Part shown: positions 18,342 through 27,360 of the stretch, in pieces
Layout: every line of letters starts with the position of its first letter
How positions within the stretch are numbered: position 1 is the first letter of the stretch
From: Nostoc sp. UHCC 0870
Lineage (GTDB): Bacteria > Cyanobacteriota > Cyanobacteriia > Cyanobacteriales > Nostocaceae
Length of the DNA: 64,000 bases
Direction of reading: 5' to 3'
Assembly (NCBI RefSeq): GCF_022063185.1
Contig: NZ_CP091913.1
Location: 5,929,141 to 5,993,140, forward strand
Made by a program: the position numbers and the translations under genes
Notes under the pieces: model-generated
What the model saw: only the letters and a program-made list of their open reading frames with translations
The model's database searches: none
What the model was told of the DNA's origin: nothing

Positions 18342-18794
18342 TGTTTTCGTCTCGTTGCGTGATGTTAGTACCAGTATAGAAAAGTTCCAAAAATTGCTAT
18401 TTTTGTGTTCTATCGATCACCATTGTACCCAATTAACTGATGCAGCTAATTTTGTAGCTATGATGTATCGATAACAATTACAACAATCTGTGAAATATAT
18501 ACCAGATTCCCATTTATCTTTTAAGATTTTATAGATCGGAACTACAAAAATCCAACAATACACTATTATTTAAGTGAATGTAAGCAGACATATTACACCC
18601 AAAAAACTGGGTGGATTAGCCCCGCAGTCAAGATAAAAACTTCTCTTCCCCAGTCCCCAGTCCCCAGTCCCCAGTTATTTAATTTTGAATTTTGAATTTT
18701 GAATTGATTTGTCCCCACTCGCCAACCTCTATTCTCAATCTAGGATAAAAAACTAACAACCACTGGCCACAAAAGAAACAACAGCCCAAAACAC
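18342..18794. other. intergenic region between divergent cp12 and the FIST gene
   Basis: It must carry both promoters, which I cannot place with confidence. It contains CCCCAGT tandem repeats (about 18652-18678), ATTTTGA repeats (about 18685-18708) and a small hairpin (CACCCA...TGGGTG, near 18596-18614). Confidence 0.5.
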
Positions 18795-20030
18795 ATGGCA
18801 GATCAAATGCAATGGGCAAACGCCCTATCAACTCGTCCTTCCCTAGAAGCAGCTATAGCAGATGTGGTAGAACAGACTGTCTCATCGTTAACAGCACCTG
18901 CGGATTTAGGGTTAGTGTTCATTTCGTCTGCTTTTGCTAGTGAATATTCTAGGGTTTTACCTTTGTTGGCAGAAAAATTGTCTGTACCTGTCCTAATTGG
19001 TTGTAGCGGGGGCGGTGTAATAGGTACTACCCTTGGTGGACAAACCCAAGAATTAGAAGCAGAAGCGGCTTTGAGCTTAACTTTAGCTCACCTACCAGGG
19101 GTAAATTTGCAAGTCTTTCATGTGATGGCTGAAGATTTACCTGATTTAGATAGTTCTCCAGATGCTTGGGTAAACTTGATTGGTGTACCGTCATCACCAA
19201 CACCCCAGTTTATTTTGCTGTCTAGTGCGTTTTCTTCGGGGGTTAACGATTTATTACAGGGATTAGATTTTGCTTATCCTGGTTCAGTGATTCTGGGTGG
19301 ACAAGCGAGTGCTGGGGGTTTTGCTGGTCGTCTGGCGTTGTTTGCTAATGATACCTCTGGTGAAATTAACCAAAGCTTATACCGTGAAGGGACAGTGGGT
19401 TTAGCGTTAAGTGGCAACATTGTTTTAGAAACGATTGTGGCACAAGGATGTAAACCGATCGGTAAGCCACTGCAAGTCACTAAAGCTGAACGTAATATTA
19501 TTTTGGAAATAGATGAGCAAGTACCTTTGATGGTACTGCGAGATTTAATTTCTAGCCTGAGTGAACATGAACGCGCCTTGGCGCAGCATTCGCTGTTTGT
19601 TGGTGTGGCGATGGATGAATTTAAACTGTCTTTACAGCCGGGTGATTTTTTAATTCGCACTATTTTAGGGGTAGATCCATCTGGAGGTGCGATCGCAATT
19701 GGTGATCTTGTCCGTCCTGGTCAACGCCTACAATTCCACCTGCGGGATGCTCACGCCTCTGCCGAAGATTTAGAATTCCTCTTAGAGCGATATCAACAAC
19801 AATCAAGATTAGATCATGCTGCTGTTGGTGCTTTAATGTTTGCCTGTGTAGGCCGTGGTGAAGGATTGTACGGCAAACCAAATTTTGATTCTGAATTATT
19901 TCGGCGTTATGTTCCAGATATCCCCATCGGTGGCTTTTTCTGTGGTGGAGAGATTGGCCCTATTGGTGGTAGAACTTTTCTACATGGTTACACCTCAGTC
20001 TTTGGGATTTGCCGACAAAGTGAGTTGTGA
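18795..20030 (+). CDS. FIST-domain sensory protein
   Basis: A 411-residue cytoplasmic protein with FIST N (about 30-225) and FIST C (about 225-390) domains, a family proposed to sense small ligands, perhaps amino acids, for signal transduction. Recognisable features are the glycine-rich core LIGCSGGGVIGTT, ILGGQASAGGFAG, and the C-terminal IGGFFCGGEIGPIGGRTFLHGYTS. It has no kinase or cyclase output domain of its own. The ATG at 18795 gives a sensible N-terminus. It is a single gene, ended by the hairpin at 20116. Confidence 0.88.
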   Translation: MADQMQWANALSTRPSLEAAIADVVEQTVSSLTAPADLGLVFISSAFASEYSRVLPLLAEKLSVPVLIGCSGGGVIGTTLGGQTQELEAEAALSLTLAHLPGVNLQVFHVMAEDLPDLDSSPDAWVNLIGVPSSPTPQFILLSSAFSSGVNDLLQGLDFAYPGSVILGGQASAGGFAGRLALFANDTSGEINQSLYREGTVGLALSGNIVLETIVAQGCKPIGKPLQVTKAERNIILEIDEQVPLMVLRDLISSLSEHERALAQHSLFVGVAMDEFKLSLQPGDFLIRTILGVDPSGGAIAIGDLVRPGQRLQFHLRDAHASAEDLEFLLERYQQQSRLDHAAVGALMFACVGRGEGLYGKPNFDSELFRRYVPDIPIGGFFCGGEIGPIGGRTFLHGYTSVFGICRQSEL

Positions 20031-20110
20031 GTGCTGTTAGCGGTAGCGCAGCGTTGATCTGGTGCTGTTAGCGGTAGCGGGGCGTTACGAATTACGAATT
20101 ACGAATTACG
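20030..20110. repeat. GC-rich dispersed repeats and ATTACGA tandem repeats
   Basis: Two copies of GCTGTTAGCGGTAGCG(C/G) are followed by (AATTACG)n. Similar GC-rich sequences occur near 13146, 16895 and 40372. Confidence 0.6.
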
Positions 20111-20115
20111 AATTA

Positions 20116-20141
20116 TAGAGACGCGATGAATCGCGTCTCTA
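20116..20141. terminator. hairpin terminator between convergent genes
   Basis: A perfect 11-bp stem TAGAGACGCGA/TCGCGTCTCTA with a TGAA loop lies between the FIST gene and the convergent phosphoesterase gene. The T-run is weak. The AGAGACGCGA stem is a common dispersed hairpin in these genomes. Confidence 0.6.
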
Positions 20142-20149
20142 CTCAAAAC

Positions 20150-21268
20150 TCAAAATCCAGCACTTTTTTCTAACAATAAGGTACTGTTATTATCAATAAA
20201 ACTGGGCGTACCAGTGTGAGCGATCGCGCTGTAGGTCTGAATGTAATGGCGCACTTTTTGGGGAAAATGGGGATAATCTAACAAAGCATCGCCATCGGCA
20301 ATAGTTGCCCAAAAATCACGCAAACTGGGAGCTAGTTCTTGTGCCTGGTTTATGGGTAAATTTAATGGTGGTAGGCTAAGTAATTTAACTAAGAAAGGAA
20401 AAGAGCGATCGCCCATCCATTGCTTTGATAAATGCTGCAAGTTAGGGAAATCAGGTACTGACTCTACACGATGAGACAGAATTTGTAGCCATTGTTTTCC
20501 TAGTTGGTCTTGATGAAACTCTAAAACTCGATAAGGATGAGGATAACTAACTAAAGAACCAGTCGTAATATCATATACACCCTCATCACAAGCAACATCT
20601 TGAACGTGTAAATGACCCGTAAATACTAGTCTGACTCCATAGCGTCGCAGTAGGTGCAATAATTCCGGGGCATTTGCCAACATATAACGATTTGCCATAG
20701 GATGGCGCGATTGATGGGGTAAATGCTCAACTACGTTGTGATGCACCATAACTAACACCAGTTCATCTACTGCGGCGGCTAGTACCTCTTCTAACCATCT
20801 CAGTTGTTGAGGATCTAAACGTCCTACTTGCTCACCCTGTTCATTAAAACAGTTAGAATTTAAACCAATTAACCGCACCCCCGGTAACAATTGCTGTGTG
20901 TAATAAAGTTGATTGGTATTTCTATAGCCAAACTTGCGATAATAAGTGGGAAAATCAGCACAGGCAATTGATTGCTGATTAGCCATCAACACAGGAACGT
21001 CGTGATTACCAGGTACAACATAGGCAGGAAAAGGTAATTTAGATAACCTTTCTTGCAACCAAATATGATTTTCTGGTTCACCGTGTTGTGTTAAATCTCC
21101 TGGCAGTAGAATAAAATCTAAATCAAGTTCTTTTAAATGTTCTATCGCACTTTCAAAAGCAGAAATACTCACTTCCACTAGATGAAACCGACTAGGATGA
21201 TCCCAGATGGTGTGAGGAAGAGCGATGTGTAAGTCGCTAACTACGGCAAAGCGAAAATTTAGCACCAT
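20150..21268 (-). CDS. calcineurin-like metallophosphoesterase (CpdA-like)
   Basis: A dinuclear metal phosphoesterase of about 372 residues. Motifs in order: VVSDLHI, LLPGDLTQHGE, VPGNHDVP, VMVHHNVVEH and FTGHLHVQD. All metal ligands are present. The arrangement resembles the CpdA/cyclic nucleotide phosphodiesterase group, but the substrate cannot be assigned. A C-terminal extension of about 110 residues follows the catalytic core. I chose ATG 21268 because the first beta strand (FRFAVVSDLHI) begins just after it; a GTG at 21307 would add 13 residues. Confidence 0.85.
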   Translation of the reverse strand: MVLNFRFAVVSDLHIALPHTIWDHPSRFHLVEVSISAFESAIEHLKELDLDFILLPGDLTQHGEPENHIWLQERLSKLPFPAYVVPGNHDVPVLMANQQSIACADFPTYYRKFGYRNTNQLYYTQQLLPGVRLIGLNSNCFNEQGEQVGRLDPQQLRWLEEVLAAAVDELVLVMVHHNVVEHLPHQSRHPMANRYMLANAPELLHLLRRYGVRLVFTGHLHVQDVACDEGVYDITTGSLVSYPHPYRVLEFHQDQLGKQWLQILSHRVESVPDFPNLQHLSKQWMGDRSFPFLVKLLSLPPLNLPINQAQELAPSLRDFWATIADGDALLDYPHFPQKVRHYIQTYSAIAHTGTPSFIDNNSTLLLEKSAGF

Positions 21269-21472
21269 TGATTTCAAACTATTATTAAAAACGGTAGTTA
21301 AAGGCACACTTTTTTAAAAAGTATAACCTCATCCTTTGTCAAGCTGCGTAGGATTGCTTATACTTAACATTTGTACACTTGAGGAATGGGGAAGCAGGGG
21401 AGGAAAAAACGAATGAATGTTCAATACCCAATTGACTAATTACTAATGACTAAATTATCAGGAGTATAAATT

Positions 21473-22120
21473 TTGCCATTTATCCGCGTCCGTCAACACG
21501 TTAATCCCCTAGCGAAGAAGTATCAACAAGCAGTAAATCCCGTAGAGTGGGAAAAAATTTATGCTAATTTACACCAGCCGCTACATTTAGATATTGGCTG
21601 TGCTAGAGGAAGATTTGTGTTACAAATGGCGCAGATAGAACCACATTTGAATTTTCTTGGTTTAGAAATTCGTGAACCCTTAGTCATAGAAGCTAATAAG
21701 TTGTGTTCTGAACTAGGTTTAACAAATCTGCATTATTTGTTTTGTAATGCGAACAACTCATTAAAGGTGTTGTTATCTTCTCTACCTCCAGGTATTTTAC
21801 AGCGAGTTACTATTCAATTTCCCGATCCTTGGTTTAAAACTCGTCACGCTAAACGCCGTGTAGTACAACCAGAATTGGTAGCAGACTTAGCTAATTATTT
21901 GCCAGTTGGGGGAGTCGTATTCCTGCAATCAGATATGGAATTTATCGCAGTAGAAATGCGTGATCGCTTTGCAGAAAATCCGCATTTTCAACGCATCGGT
22001 ACAGGTGAATGGCTAGCAGAAAACCCCCTATCAGTGCCAACGGAAAGAGAACTTTCAACACAAAACAGAGGTGAACCCGTGTATCGGGCTTTATTTGAAA
22101 GAGTTTCCCCTGATTGCTGA
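21473..22120 (+). CDS. trmB: tRNA (guanine-N7)-methyltransferase
   Basis: A 215-residue SAM-dependent enzyme that makes m7G46 in the tRNA variable loop. The SAM site is HLDIGCARGRFVLQMA, followed by GLEIREPLV. The family motif QFPDPWFKTRHAKRRVVQ is intact, and the C-terminal YRALFER is conserved. The start is TTG at 21473, supported by AGGAG at 21460-21464 eight bases upstream and by the conserved PFIRVRQHVNPL beginning immediately after it. The gene is monocistronic and convergent with the glycosyltransferase gene. Confidence 0.94.
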   Translation: MPFIRVRQHVNPLAKKYQQAVNPVEWEKIYANLHQPLHLDIGCARGRFVLQMAQIEPHLNFLGLEIREPLVIEANKLCSELGLTNLHYLFCNANNSLKVLLSSLPPGILQRVTIQFPDPWFKTRHAKRRVVQPELVADLANYLPVGGVVFLQSDMEFIAVEMRDRFAENPHFQRIGTGEWLAENPLSVPTERELSTQNRGEPVYRALFERVSPDC

Positions 22121-22145
22121 GTCATATAGCAGTTGAAAGCCTTTT

Positions 22146-22182
22146 GTTGTCTCCCCAATCCCCAATCCCCAATCCCCAATTA
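22146..22182. repeat. short tandem repeat (TCCCCAA)n
   Basis: Four copies of a heptamer lie between the trmB stop and the convergent glycosyltransferase stop. Confidence 0.7.
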
Positions 22183-23394
22183 AATCAACCCCATTTCTCG
22201 CAACCCTTGACGGAGTTTATTTGCTTCTGGGGGGTTATTTTGCTCATGTAGGAGAATGGCATTTTTAAAAGCGGTGACACTAGCTTGCACATTGCCCACT
22301 TTTAACTGCACTACCCCTAAATTTTGATACGCTTCTGCATATTGGGGTTTGAAACGAATTGCCTTTTGGTAAGCTGCGATCGCATCAGTAAACATCCCCA
22401 AAGCTTTGAATATCATCCCCAGATTGTAGTACCCAATAGCAAAGTTGGGGTCAATCGTTAATGCTGTTTCGTAAGCCTTTTTTGCACCATTGATATCCCC
22501 GGCTTCCTTGAGTAAGTTACCGAGATTATTGTATGCGCCTAACTTCAGTATGGGATAAATAGGTAACTTAATCGCCGCTTGGTAATGAGAAATCGCTTGT
22601 TGAGGATTGTTTAAGCGATTAGAAGCAATACCTAAATGGTAATAGAGTTCATACAAAATTTCGTAATTTTCCTCATACTTGATATCCTGACGAATTCTTT
22701 GCGCCGAGTTGAGACCCCGTTTTAATAACTCTATCCCTTGGTTAATTTTGCCAGTTTCCACATATAAAGCCCCCAATTTGCTGCAAACATAGGGGTCATG
22801 GGGGTGAGTTGCCAAAAAGCCTTCCATCGTAGCTTGGGCTTTAGCGTGTTTGTCATTTTGAGCGATCGCGCTTTTTTGATAACCTGAGTGCAGAATCGCC
22901 ACCCCTGGTAAATAACCGATTTCCCAATTCGGGTCTTTTTGCAGGATAGTTGAGACACTATCATCAATTAAGGCATGATAGGGACGGTCAAAACAGATAT
23001 CTGGATGGTTGCGAAACAGACGAGACACCAGAGAATAGGGAGATTGTTCTGCATCGACTTCATGACGTACAAGATTAATTAGCAAATATTCATCTTGTGC
23101 GATCGCATCCTTCATCTGTGGCACAATTGCTGGTGTCAAAGTCTCATCCGCATCCAAAACTAAAACCCAATCACCAGTGACATACTTTAAAGCCGCATTA
23201 CGAGCTGCACTAAAGTCATTACACCAAGCAAAATAATGCACCTTCGCACCAAATTCTTGAGCAATTTCCGGGGTGCGATCAATAGAACCTGTATCCACCA
23301 CTACCATTTCATCTACAATATTTTTAACGCTGCTCAAGCATTTAGGCAATGCTGTTGCTTCGTTTTTCACAATCATACACAGGCTAATAGTCAT
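22180..23394 (-). CDS. family 2 glycosyltransferase with TPR repeats
   Basis: A 404-residue protein. The N-terminal GT-A domain (about 1-200) shows ISLCMIVKNEA, the nucleotide-binding VVDTGSIDRT, and the metal-binding DxD as LVLDADETL. The C-terminal half carries about five TPRs (for example AGDINGAKKAYETALTIDPN and FTDAIAAYQKAIRFKPQ). This architecture is common in cyanobacteria for SunS/WcaA-like transferases acting on surface polysaccharide or protein. Donor and acceptor are unknown. The ATG at 23394 directly precedes the first beta strand. Confidence 0.88.
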   Translation of the reverse strand: MTISLCMIVKNEATALPKCLSSVKNIVDEMVVVDTGSIDRTPEIAQEFGAKVHYFAWCNDFSAARNAALKYVTGDWVLVLDADETLTPAIVPQMKDAIAQDEYLLINLVRHEVDAEQSPYSLVSRLFRNHPDICFDRPYHALIDDSVSTILQKDPNWEIGYLPGVAILHSGYQKSAIAQNDKHAKAQATMEGFLATHPHDPYVCSKLGALYVETGKINQGIELLKRGLNSAQRIRQDIKYEENYEILYELYYHLGIASNRLNNPQQAISHYQAAIKLPIYPILKLGAYNNLGNLLKEAGDINGAKKAYETALTIDPNFAIGYYNLGMIFKALGMFTDAIAAYQKAIRFKPQYAEAYQNLGVVQLKVGNVQASVTAFKNAILLHEQNNPPEANKLRQGLREMGLI

Positions 23395-23750
23395 AAGATA
23401 ATTGTTATATTATTTACTTAGAAATACAGGTGATAGGTGACAGGAAAGCAGAGGAATGAGGAAGAGTGTTTTTTGCATATGTTGCTAGTGCGTAGCCACT
23501 AAAAACATAAATACTTTTAATCAAACATTTGCGATACTCCCTCACCTCCAAAAATGTATTTTACATTTGAGAAAGCAAGCAGAGTCCTTTTATTCAGAAT
23601 TGGTTAAGCATCACAAATTAGATTAGTGTAAAAATCAAGATTAATGAGTCAGTAAGTAATTTATTTTAGGAGAAATGGTAAATTTAATGCTGAGTCAGAC
23701 AATGGGTGGACGCTACCAAATTTTCACTCAGTTAGGTGTAGGGGGCAAGT
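23395..23750. other. intergenic region holding a kinase-fragment remnant
   Basis: The first 270 bp show no gene. The last part contains a ribosome site (AGGAG 23668-23672) followed by a short open frame resembling the N-terminus of a Ser/Thr kinase. Confidence 0.55.
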
Positions 23751-23800
23751 TTGAATACGATTACTTTCTCACGCGTTATTCACTTAAGCCATGTGATTGA
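23687..23800 (+). pseudogene. remnant of a Ser/Thr protein kinase N-terminus
   Basis: A 37-codon frame encodes MLSQTMGGRYQIFTQLGVGG, which looks like the start of cyanobacterial eukaryotic-type kinases (a GRYQI strand followed by the glycine-rich loop LGxGGFG). After GVGG the homology ends abruptly, and the frame runs out of phase into the following cyclase gene, stopping at 23798-23800. It is preceded by AGGAG at 23668-23672. It reads as a deletion scar that joined a kinase 5-prime end to this locus. It could still be translated as a short leader overlapping the next gene. Confidence 0.55.
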
Positions 23801-24455
23801 CACCAATATTCCCCAATGGCCAGGCGACCCCCCTGTAGAATTTACTCCTGTCGCCGAACTCCAAGATGATGGCTATTATCTGCGGTGTTTCTCCTTGGGT
23901 GAGCATAGTGGCACTCATATCAATGCTCCTAACAGTTTTTATCAAGCTGGTGTGGGTATTGACCAATACTCTGCTCAGTCTTTAATTTTACCTGCCGTTG
24001 TGATAGATATCTGTGCAGTGGCAGCTATAAATCCTGATTATGTTCTGACTGTTGCCGATGTTCTCGCTTGGGAGGGAGAACACGGTGAGATTCCCGTTGC
24101 TAATATGGTACTACTGCATACAGGTTGGCAAGCTAAATGGTTTGATAAGACTGCTTTTCTCAATCAGGACTTGCAAGGAATTATGCACTTTCCCGGTTTT
24201 AGCCGGGATGCTACTGAGTTCCTAGTGAACAAGCGGCAAATTGCTGGGGTAGGCATTGATACGCATGGTGTAGACTCTGGACAGGATCATAGTTTTACTA
24301 CTAACCGTCTAGTCTTGGCACAGCAAGGTATTGTGTTAGAAAATCTCACTAATTTAGAGCAACTACCGCCTACAGGGACTACCTTAGCTATTGGTGTGAT
24401 GAGGTTACGGCGTGGTTCTGGTTCTCCTGTGGGAGTGTTGGCATTAGTGCCTTAA
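23751..24455 (+). CDS. cyclase-family metal hydrolase (kynurenine formamidase-like)
   Basis: A 234-residue member of the cyclase/KynB family of metal-dependent hydrolases. The N-terminal DTNIPQWPGDPPVEF and the central GVGIDTHGVDSGQDH are typical. The usual motif HxGTHxDxPxH appears as HSGTHINAPNSF (52-63), so Asp is Asn58 and the last His is Ser62, which may change metal binding. The TTG start at 23751 overlaps the kinase-remnant frame. No better upstream start is in frame before the conserved region. Adjacent genes (a glycosyltransferase and an aldehyde dehydrogenase) do not reveal a pathway. Confidence 0.8.
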   Translation: MNTITFSRVIHLSHVIDTNIPQWPGDPPVEFTPVAELQDDGYYLRCFSLGEHSGTHINAPNSFYQAGVGIDQYSAQSLILPAVVIDICAVAAINPDYVLTVADVLAWEGEHGEIPVANMVLLHTGWQAKWFDKTAFLNQDLQGIMHFPGFSRDATEFLVNKRQIAGVGIDTHGVDSGQDHSFTTNRLVLAQQGIVLENLTNLEQLPPTGTTLAIGVMRLRRGSGSPVGVLALVP

Positions 24456-24617
24456 TTTTTGTATCTGTCTTGACTGTCTGCCTGCAATTTTCTCTAGTAA
24501 ACGATAACCTGTAATTCGTAATTCGTAATACTCGCAAAGCGAGAAGCAAGCTACGTAATTCGTAATTAAGAAAATTAGATTTTATTTTGTCTTATTTGAG
24601 AATATTGGTATACGTAC

Positions 24618-26114
24618 ATGATAACTCCGCTAAAGAGCCAAAATTATATTAATGGTCAGTGGTTGGATGCTACAGGCGAAAATATCCTGGCTAGTCACAA
24701 CCCTGCTAAGAAAACTGAAGTTGTGGCTACTTTCCCCCGTTCTCAATCTGAGGATGTAGACCTTGCAGTAGCCGCCGCTAGGCAAGCTTACCGATGTTGG
24801 CGACAAGTTCCAGCCCCAGCTAGGGCAGAATATATCTTTCGCGTCGGGGTATTATTGGGTGAGCATAAGGAAGAATTGGCACAGTTAATTAGTCGGGAAA
24901 TGGGTAAACCATTAACTGAGGCTAGGGGTGATGTGCAGGAAGGGATTGACTGTGCTTTTTACACGGCTGGGGAAGGACGGCGACTGTTTGGACAAACGAC
25001 ACCTTCGGAAATGCCCAACAAGTTTGCTATGACGGTGAGGATGCCGATTGGAGTTTGTGCTTTAATTACTCCCTGGAATTTCCCAATGGCGATTCCTTGC
25101 TGGAAAGCAATGCCGGCTTTGGTGTGTGGTAATACGGTAATTCTCAAACCTGCTGAAGATACCCCCGCCTGTGCTACTAAATTAATTGAAATTTTCGCCG
25201 CCGCAGGTTTACCGCCAGGAGTGATTAACTTGGTACATGGGGTAGGTGAAGAAGTTGGGAAAGCTTTAGTTGAACATCCAGAGATTGATTTAGTTTCGTT
25301 TACTGGTTCGTCAGAAACTGGTGCGTATGTGGGCGCGACTTGCGGACGGACTCACAAACGGGTCTGTTTAGAAATGGGTGGTAAAAATGCCCAAGTGGTG
25401 ATGGAAGATGCAGATTTAGAACTGGCCCTAGAAGGTGCAGTATGGGGCGCATTTGGCACAACTGGTCAACGGTGTACAGCTACCAGTCGTTTGATTTTGC
25501 ATCGTGATATTAAAGAAAAGTTTACGAGGATGCTATGTGAACGTGCTGGTAAGTTACGCTTGGGTGCTGGTAATGACCCTGATACAGATATCGGGCCGAT
25601 AATTAACCATAGACAACTGCAACGGGTCAATGAGTATATGAAAGTTGCCCGTGAGGAAGGGGCAGAAATATTAATTGGTGGGGAAATTGCCACGGAAGGG
25701 GAGTTAAAACAGGGTTACTTTTTTCAACCTACAGTTTTAGATAAGGTTACACCAGAGATGCGGGTGGCTCGTGAAGAGATATTTGGCCCTGTGGTGGCAT
25801 TAATTGAGGTGAGTACGTTCGAGGAAGCGATCGCTATTCTGAATGATACCAAATATGGTCTGTCTTCCTCAGTTTATACCCGTGACATCAACCGCGCCTT
25901 TGCTGCCATGCGCGATATAGAAGCTGGAATTACTTACATCAACGGCCCTACTATTGGCGCAGAAGTACACTTACCCTTTGGCGGTGTCAAGCAAACAGGT
26001 AACGGACATCGGGAAGCAGGAACAACTGCCTTAGATGTTTTCACTGAATGGAAAAGTGTTTATGTTGACTTTTCTGGTAGCTTGCAACGCGCCCAAATAG
26101 ATAATCGTGATTAA
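24618..26114 (+). CDS. NAD(P)-dependent aldehyde dehydrogenase
   Basis: A 498-residue ALDH superfamily enzyme that oxidises an aldehyde to an acid. It has the cofactor region TPWNFPMAIPCWK, LKPAEDTPACAT and FTGSSETG, the general base Glu in CLEMGGKNAQVV, the nucleophile Cys in GQRCTATSRL, and the C-terminal EIFGPVVAL and PFGGVKQTGNGHRE motifs. The closest familiar class is alpha-ketoglutaric semialdehyde or succinate-semialdehyde-like dehydrogenases, but the substrate is not certain. It has the normal length and starts at ATG 24618. It lies 162 bp after the cyclase gene on the same strand, separated by tandem repeats, so cotranscription is possible. Confidence 0.93.
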   Translation: MITPLKSQNYINGQWLDATGENILASHNPAKKTEVVATFPRSQSEDVDLAVAAARQAYRCWRQVPAPARAEYIFRVGVLLGEHKEELAQLISREMGKPLTEARGDVQEGIDCAFYTAGEGRRLFGQTTPSEMPNKFAMTVRMPIGVCALITPWNFPMAIPCWKAMPALVCGNTVILKPAEDTPACATKLIEIFAAAGLPPGVINLVHGVGEEVGKALVEHPEIDLVSFTGSSETGAYVGATCGRTHKRVCLEMGGKNAQVVMEDADLELALEGAVWGAFGTTGQRCTATSRLILHRDIKEKFTRMLCERAGKLRLGAGNDPDTDIGPIINHRQLQRVNEYMKVAREEGAEILIGGEIATEGELKQGYFFQPTVLDKVTPEMRVAREEIFGPVVALIEVSTFEEAIAILNDTKYGLSSSVYTRDINRAFAAMRDIEAGITYINGPTIGAEVHLPFGGVKQTGNGHREAGTTALDVFTEWKSVYVDFSGSLQRAQIDNRD

Positions 26115-26211
26115 AAAGGGGGATTTAGAGGAAACTCAACTAATTTGATACATCGTTAATCGTCAAGGAAGAGGACAAGGGGCAGGGAGCAGGGAGCAGG
26201 GGGGAGAACCC

Positions 26212-26318
26212 CATAAATAAATTTAGGGGCTTGAAATAAGGACGCATTATTTCTCGTGCTGTGCATCTCGAAATAAATATTTTTATTTTTGGGCATAAAT
26301 AAATTTAGGGGCTTGAAA
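26212..26318. repeat. pair of 25-bp direct repeats
   Basis: Identical 25-bp copies at 26212-26236 and 26294-26318 (starting CATAAATAAATTTAGGGGC) are separated by 57 bp. Only two copies exist, so this is not treated as a CRISPR array. Confidence 0.7.
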
Positions 26319-26399
26319 CCCTTGTGGCAGGGTAATTACAGAATCTTTCCCCCTGCCCCCTGCCCCCTGCTCCCCTGCCTCTTCGGTCAATATTAAAAT

Positions 26400-26546
26400 G
26401 TTGACGCTTGAAGTTACAACATTAAGCCTTGAGGTTATAATATTAAGCCTTGAGGTTATAACATTAAGCTTTGAGGTTATAATATTAAGCTTTGAGGTTA
26501 TAACATTAAGCCTTGAGTTTACAACATTAAGCCTTAAAATTAAAAC
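26400..26546 (+). repeat. 21-bp minisatellite, about 7 copies
   Basis: Copies start with ATTAAG at 26421, 26442, 26463, 26484, 26505 and 26526, with a degenerate copy before. Copies alternate between ATAATATT and ATAACATT junctions, suggesting 42-bp duplication. The array is open in frame from ATG 26398 to 26640, giving an 80-residue product with a repeating T-L-S-L-E-V-I heptad. Nothing else supports it as a gene. Confidence 0.8.
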
Positions 26547-26710
26547 GATCGCTCTTAACTCTGCACTAAAAAGGCGATGTATTGAGGCAATTCCGGGAAA
26601 TCACGGACATAAATCAAAAAATTGGCAAAATAAAATGTGAATTTTGCTGAACTAGAATCTAGATTAATTGAGACAAAATAGCTTTATAAAGTTTTGCAAC
26701 GTGTAAAATT

Positions 26711-27106
26711 ATGGCTAGAAAAAAGCGTAGTTCCCGGATTCTAGAAAAAGCAGAGTTTAGAGTCGCCGGACTGAAAGCAATTGATCCAAATCTCAAGTTT
26801 GATGATACTTGCAACTTACAAAACTTGACGCAATTAATCCAGCAGGTTCAAAAAATGCTCGATGATTATAATGCTGAGATAGCAATAGTTGATTCCTCTA
26901 AAATCAGGCTAGATGAAATGGAAAAAACCTTAAATCAGATTTCAGATAAAATGCTGATGGGAGTTGGTTTTAAGTATGGTAAAAACAGTAATGAATATGA
27001 ACTTGCAGGCGGAGTTCGAGATAGTGAACGTATTCGTAAAAGCAGGTTGACACGCTTAAAATCTAATTCTAAAAAAACATCAAATGAAACTGCTATAACT
27101 GCCTAG
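26711..27106 (+). CDS. hypothetical protein with a central coiled coil
   Basis: A 131-residue soluble, basic-ended protein. Residues 1-8 (MARKKRSS) and the C-terminal tail (RKSRLTRLKSNSKKTS) are Lys/Arg-rich. The middle (about 38-85: LTQLIQQVQKMLDDYNAEIA, LDEMEKTLNQISDKML) is predicted helical coiled coil. The segment GVGFKYGKNSNEYELAGGVRDSERI looks conserved, but I do not recognise a family. The basic tails could bind nucleic acid; this is speculation. It is a single gene with AT-rich flanks. Confidence 0.65.
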   Translation: MARKKRSSRILEKAEFRVAGLKAIDPNLKFDDTCNLQNLTQLIQQVQKMLDDYNAEIAIVDSSKIRLDEMEKTLNQISDKMLMGVGFKYGKNSNEYELAGGVRDSERIRKSRLTRLKSNSKKTSNETAITA

Positions 27107-27360
27107 TATAATAGTTTCCAATTGAGTGTAATACATATTATTGTGGGGGCAGGATATATTTTGCCCCTAGCTGTGTAACCAATTGCAATATCTTCAGTGT
27201 AAATTTTGCACCAAAACTATACTTTAAGTATAAAATAAAATCTTCATAAGCGATTACCAGTAAGGCTTTTAGACAAAAAATCGAGTAAGCTTTGATAGCT
27301 AAGTTTTGTCTAAAAATACTTCATAATTAAGGTAAGAACATACAAAGAGAGAACACAAAA

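Larger units (their letters stand above)
26115..26710. other. repeat-rich intergenic region
   Basis: It contains CAGGGAG-type repeats (about 26181-26204), a pair of 25-bp direct repeats (26212-26236 and 26294-26318), CCCCCTG repeats (about 26350-26378) and the 21-bp minisatellite (26400-26546). No convincing gene was found. Confidence 0.6.

Noticed and set aside
17897..18379. 160-codon open frame on the + strand
   Set aside because: It is antisense to cp12, whose protein sequence is unmistakable; the + frame product is low in conservation features and has no plausible domain.
26212..26318. Possible CRISPR array
   Set aside because: Only two 25-bp repeats, 57-bp gap, no leader and no cas genes in the window.
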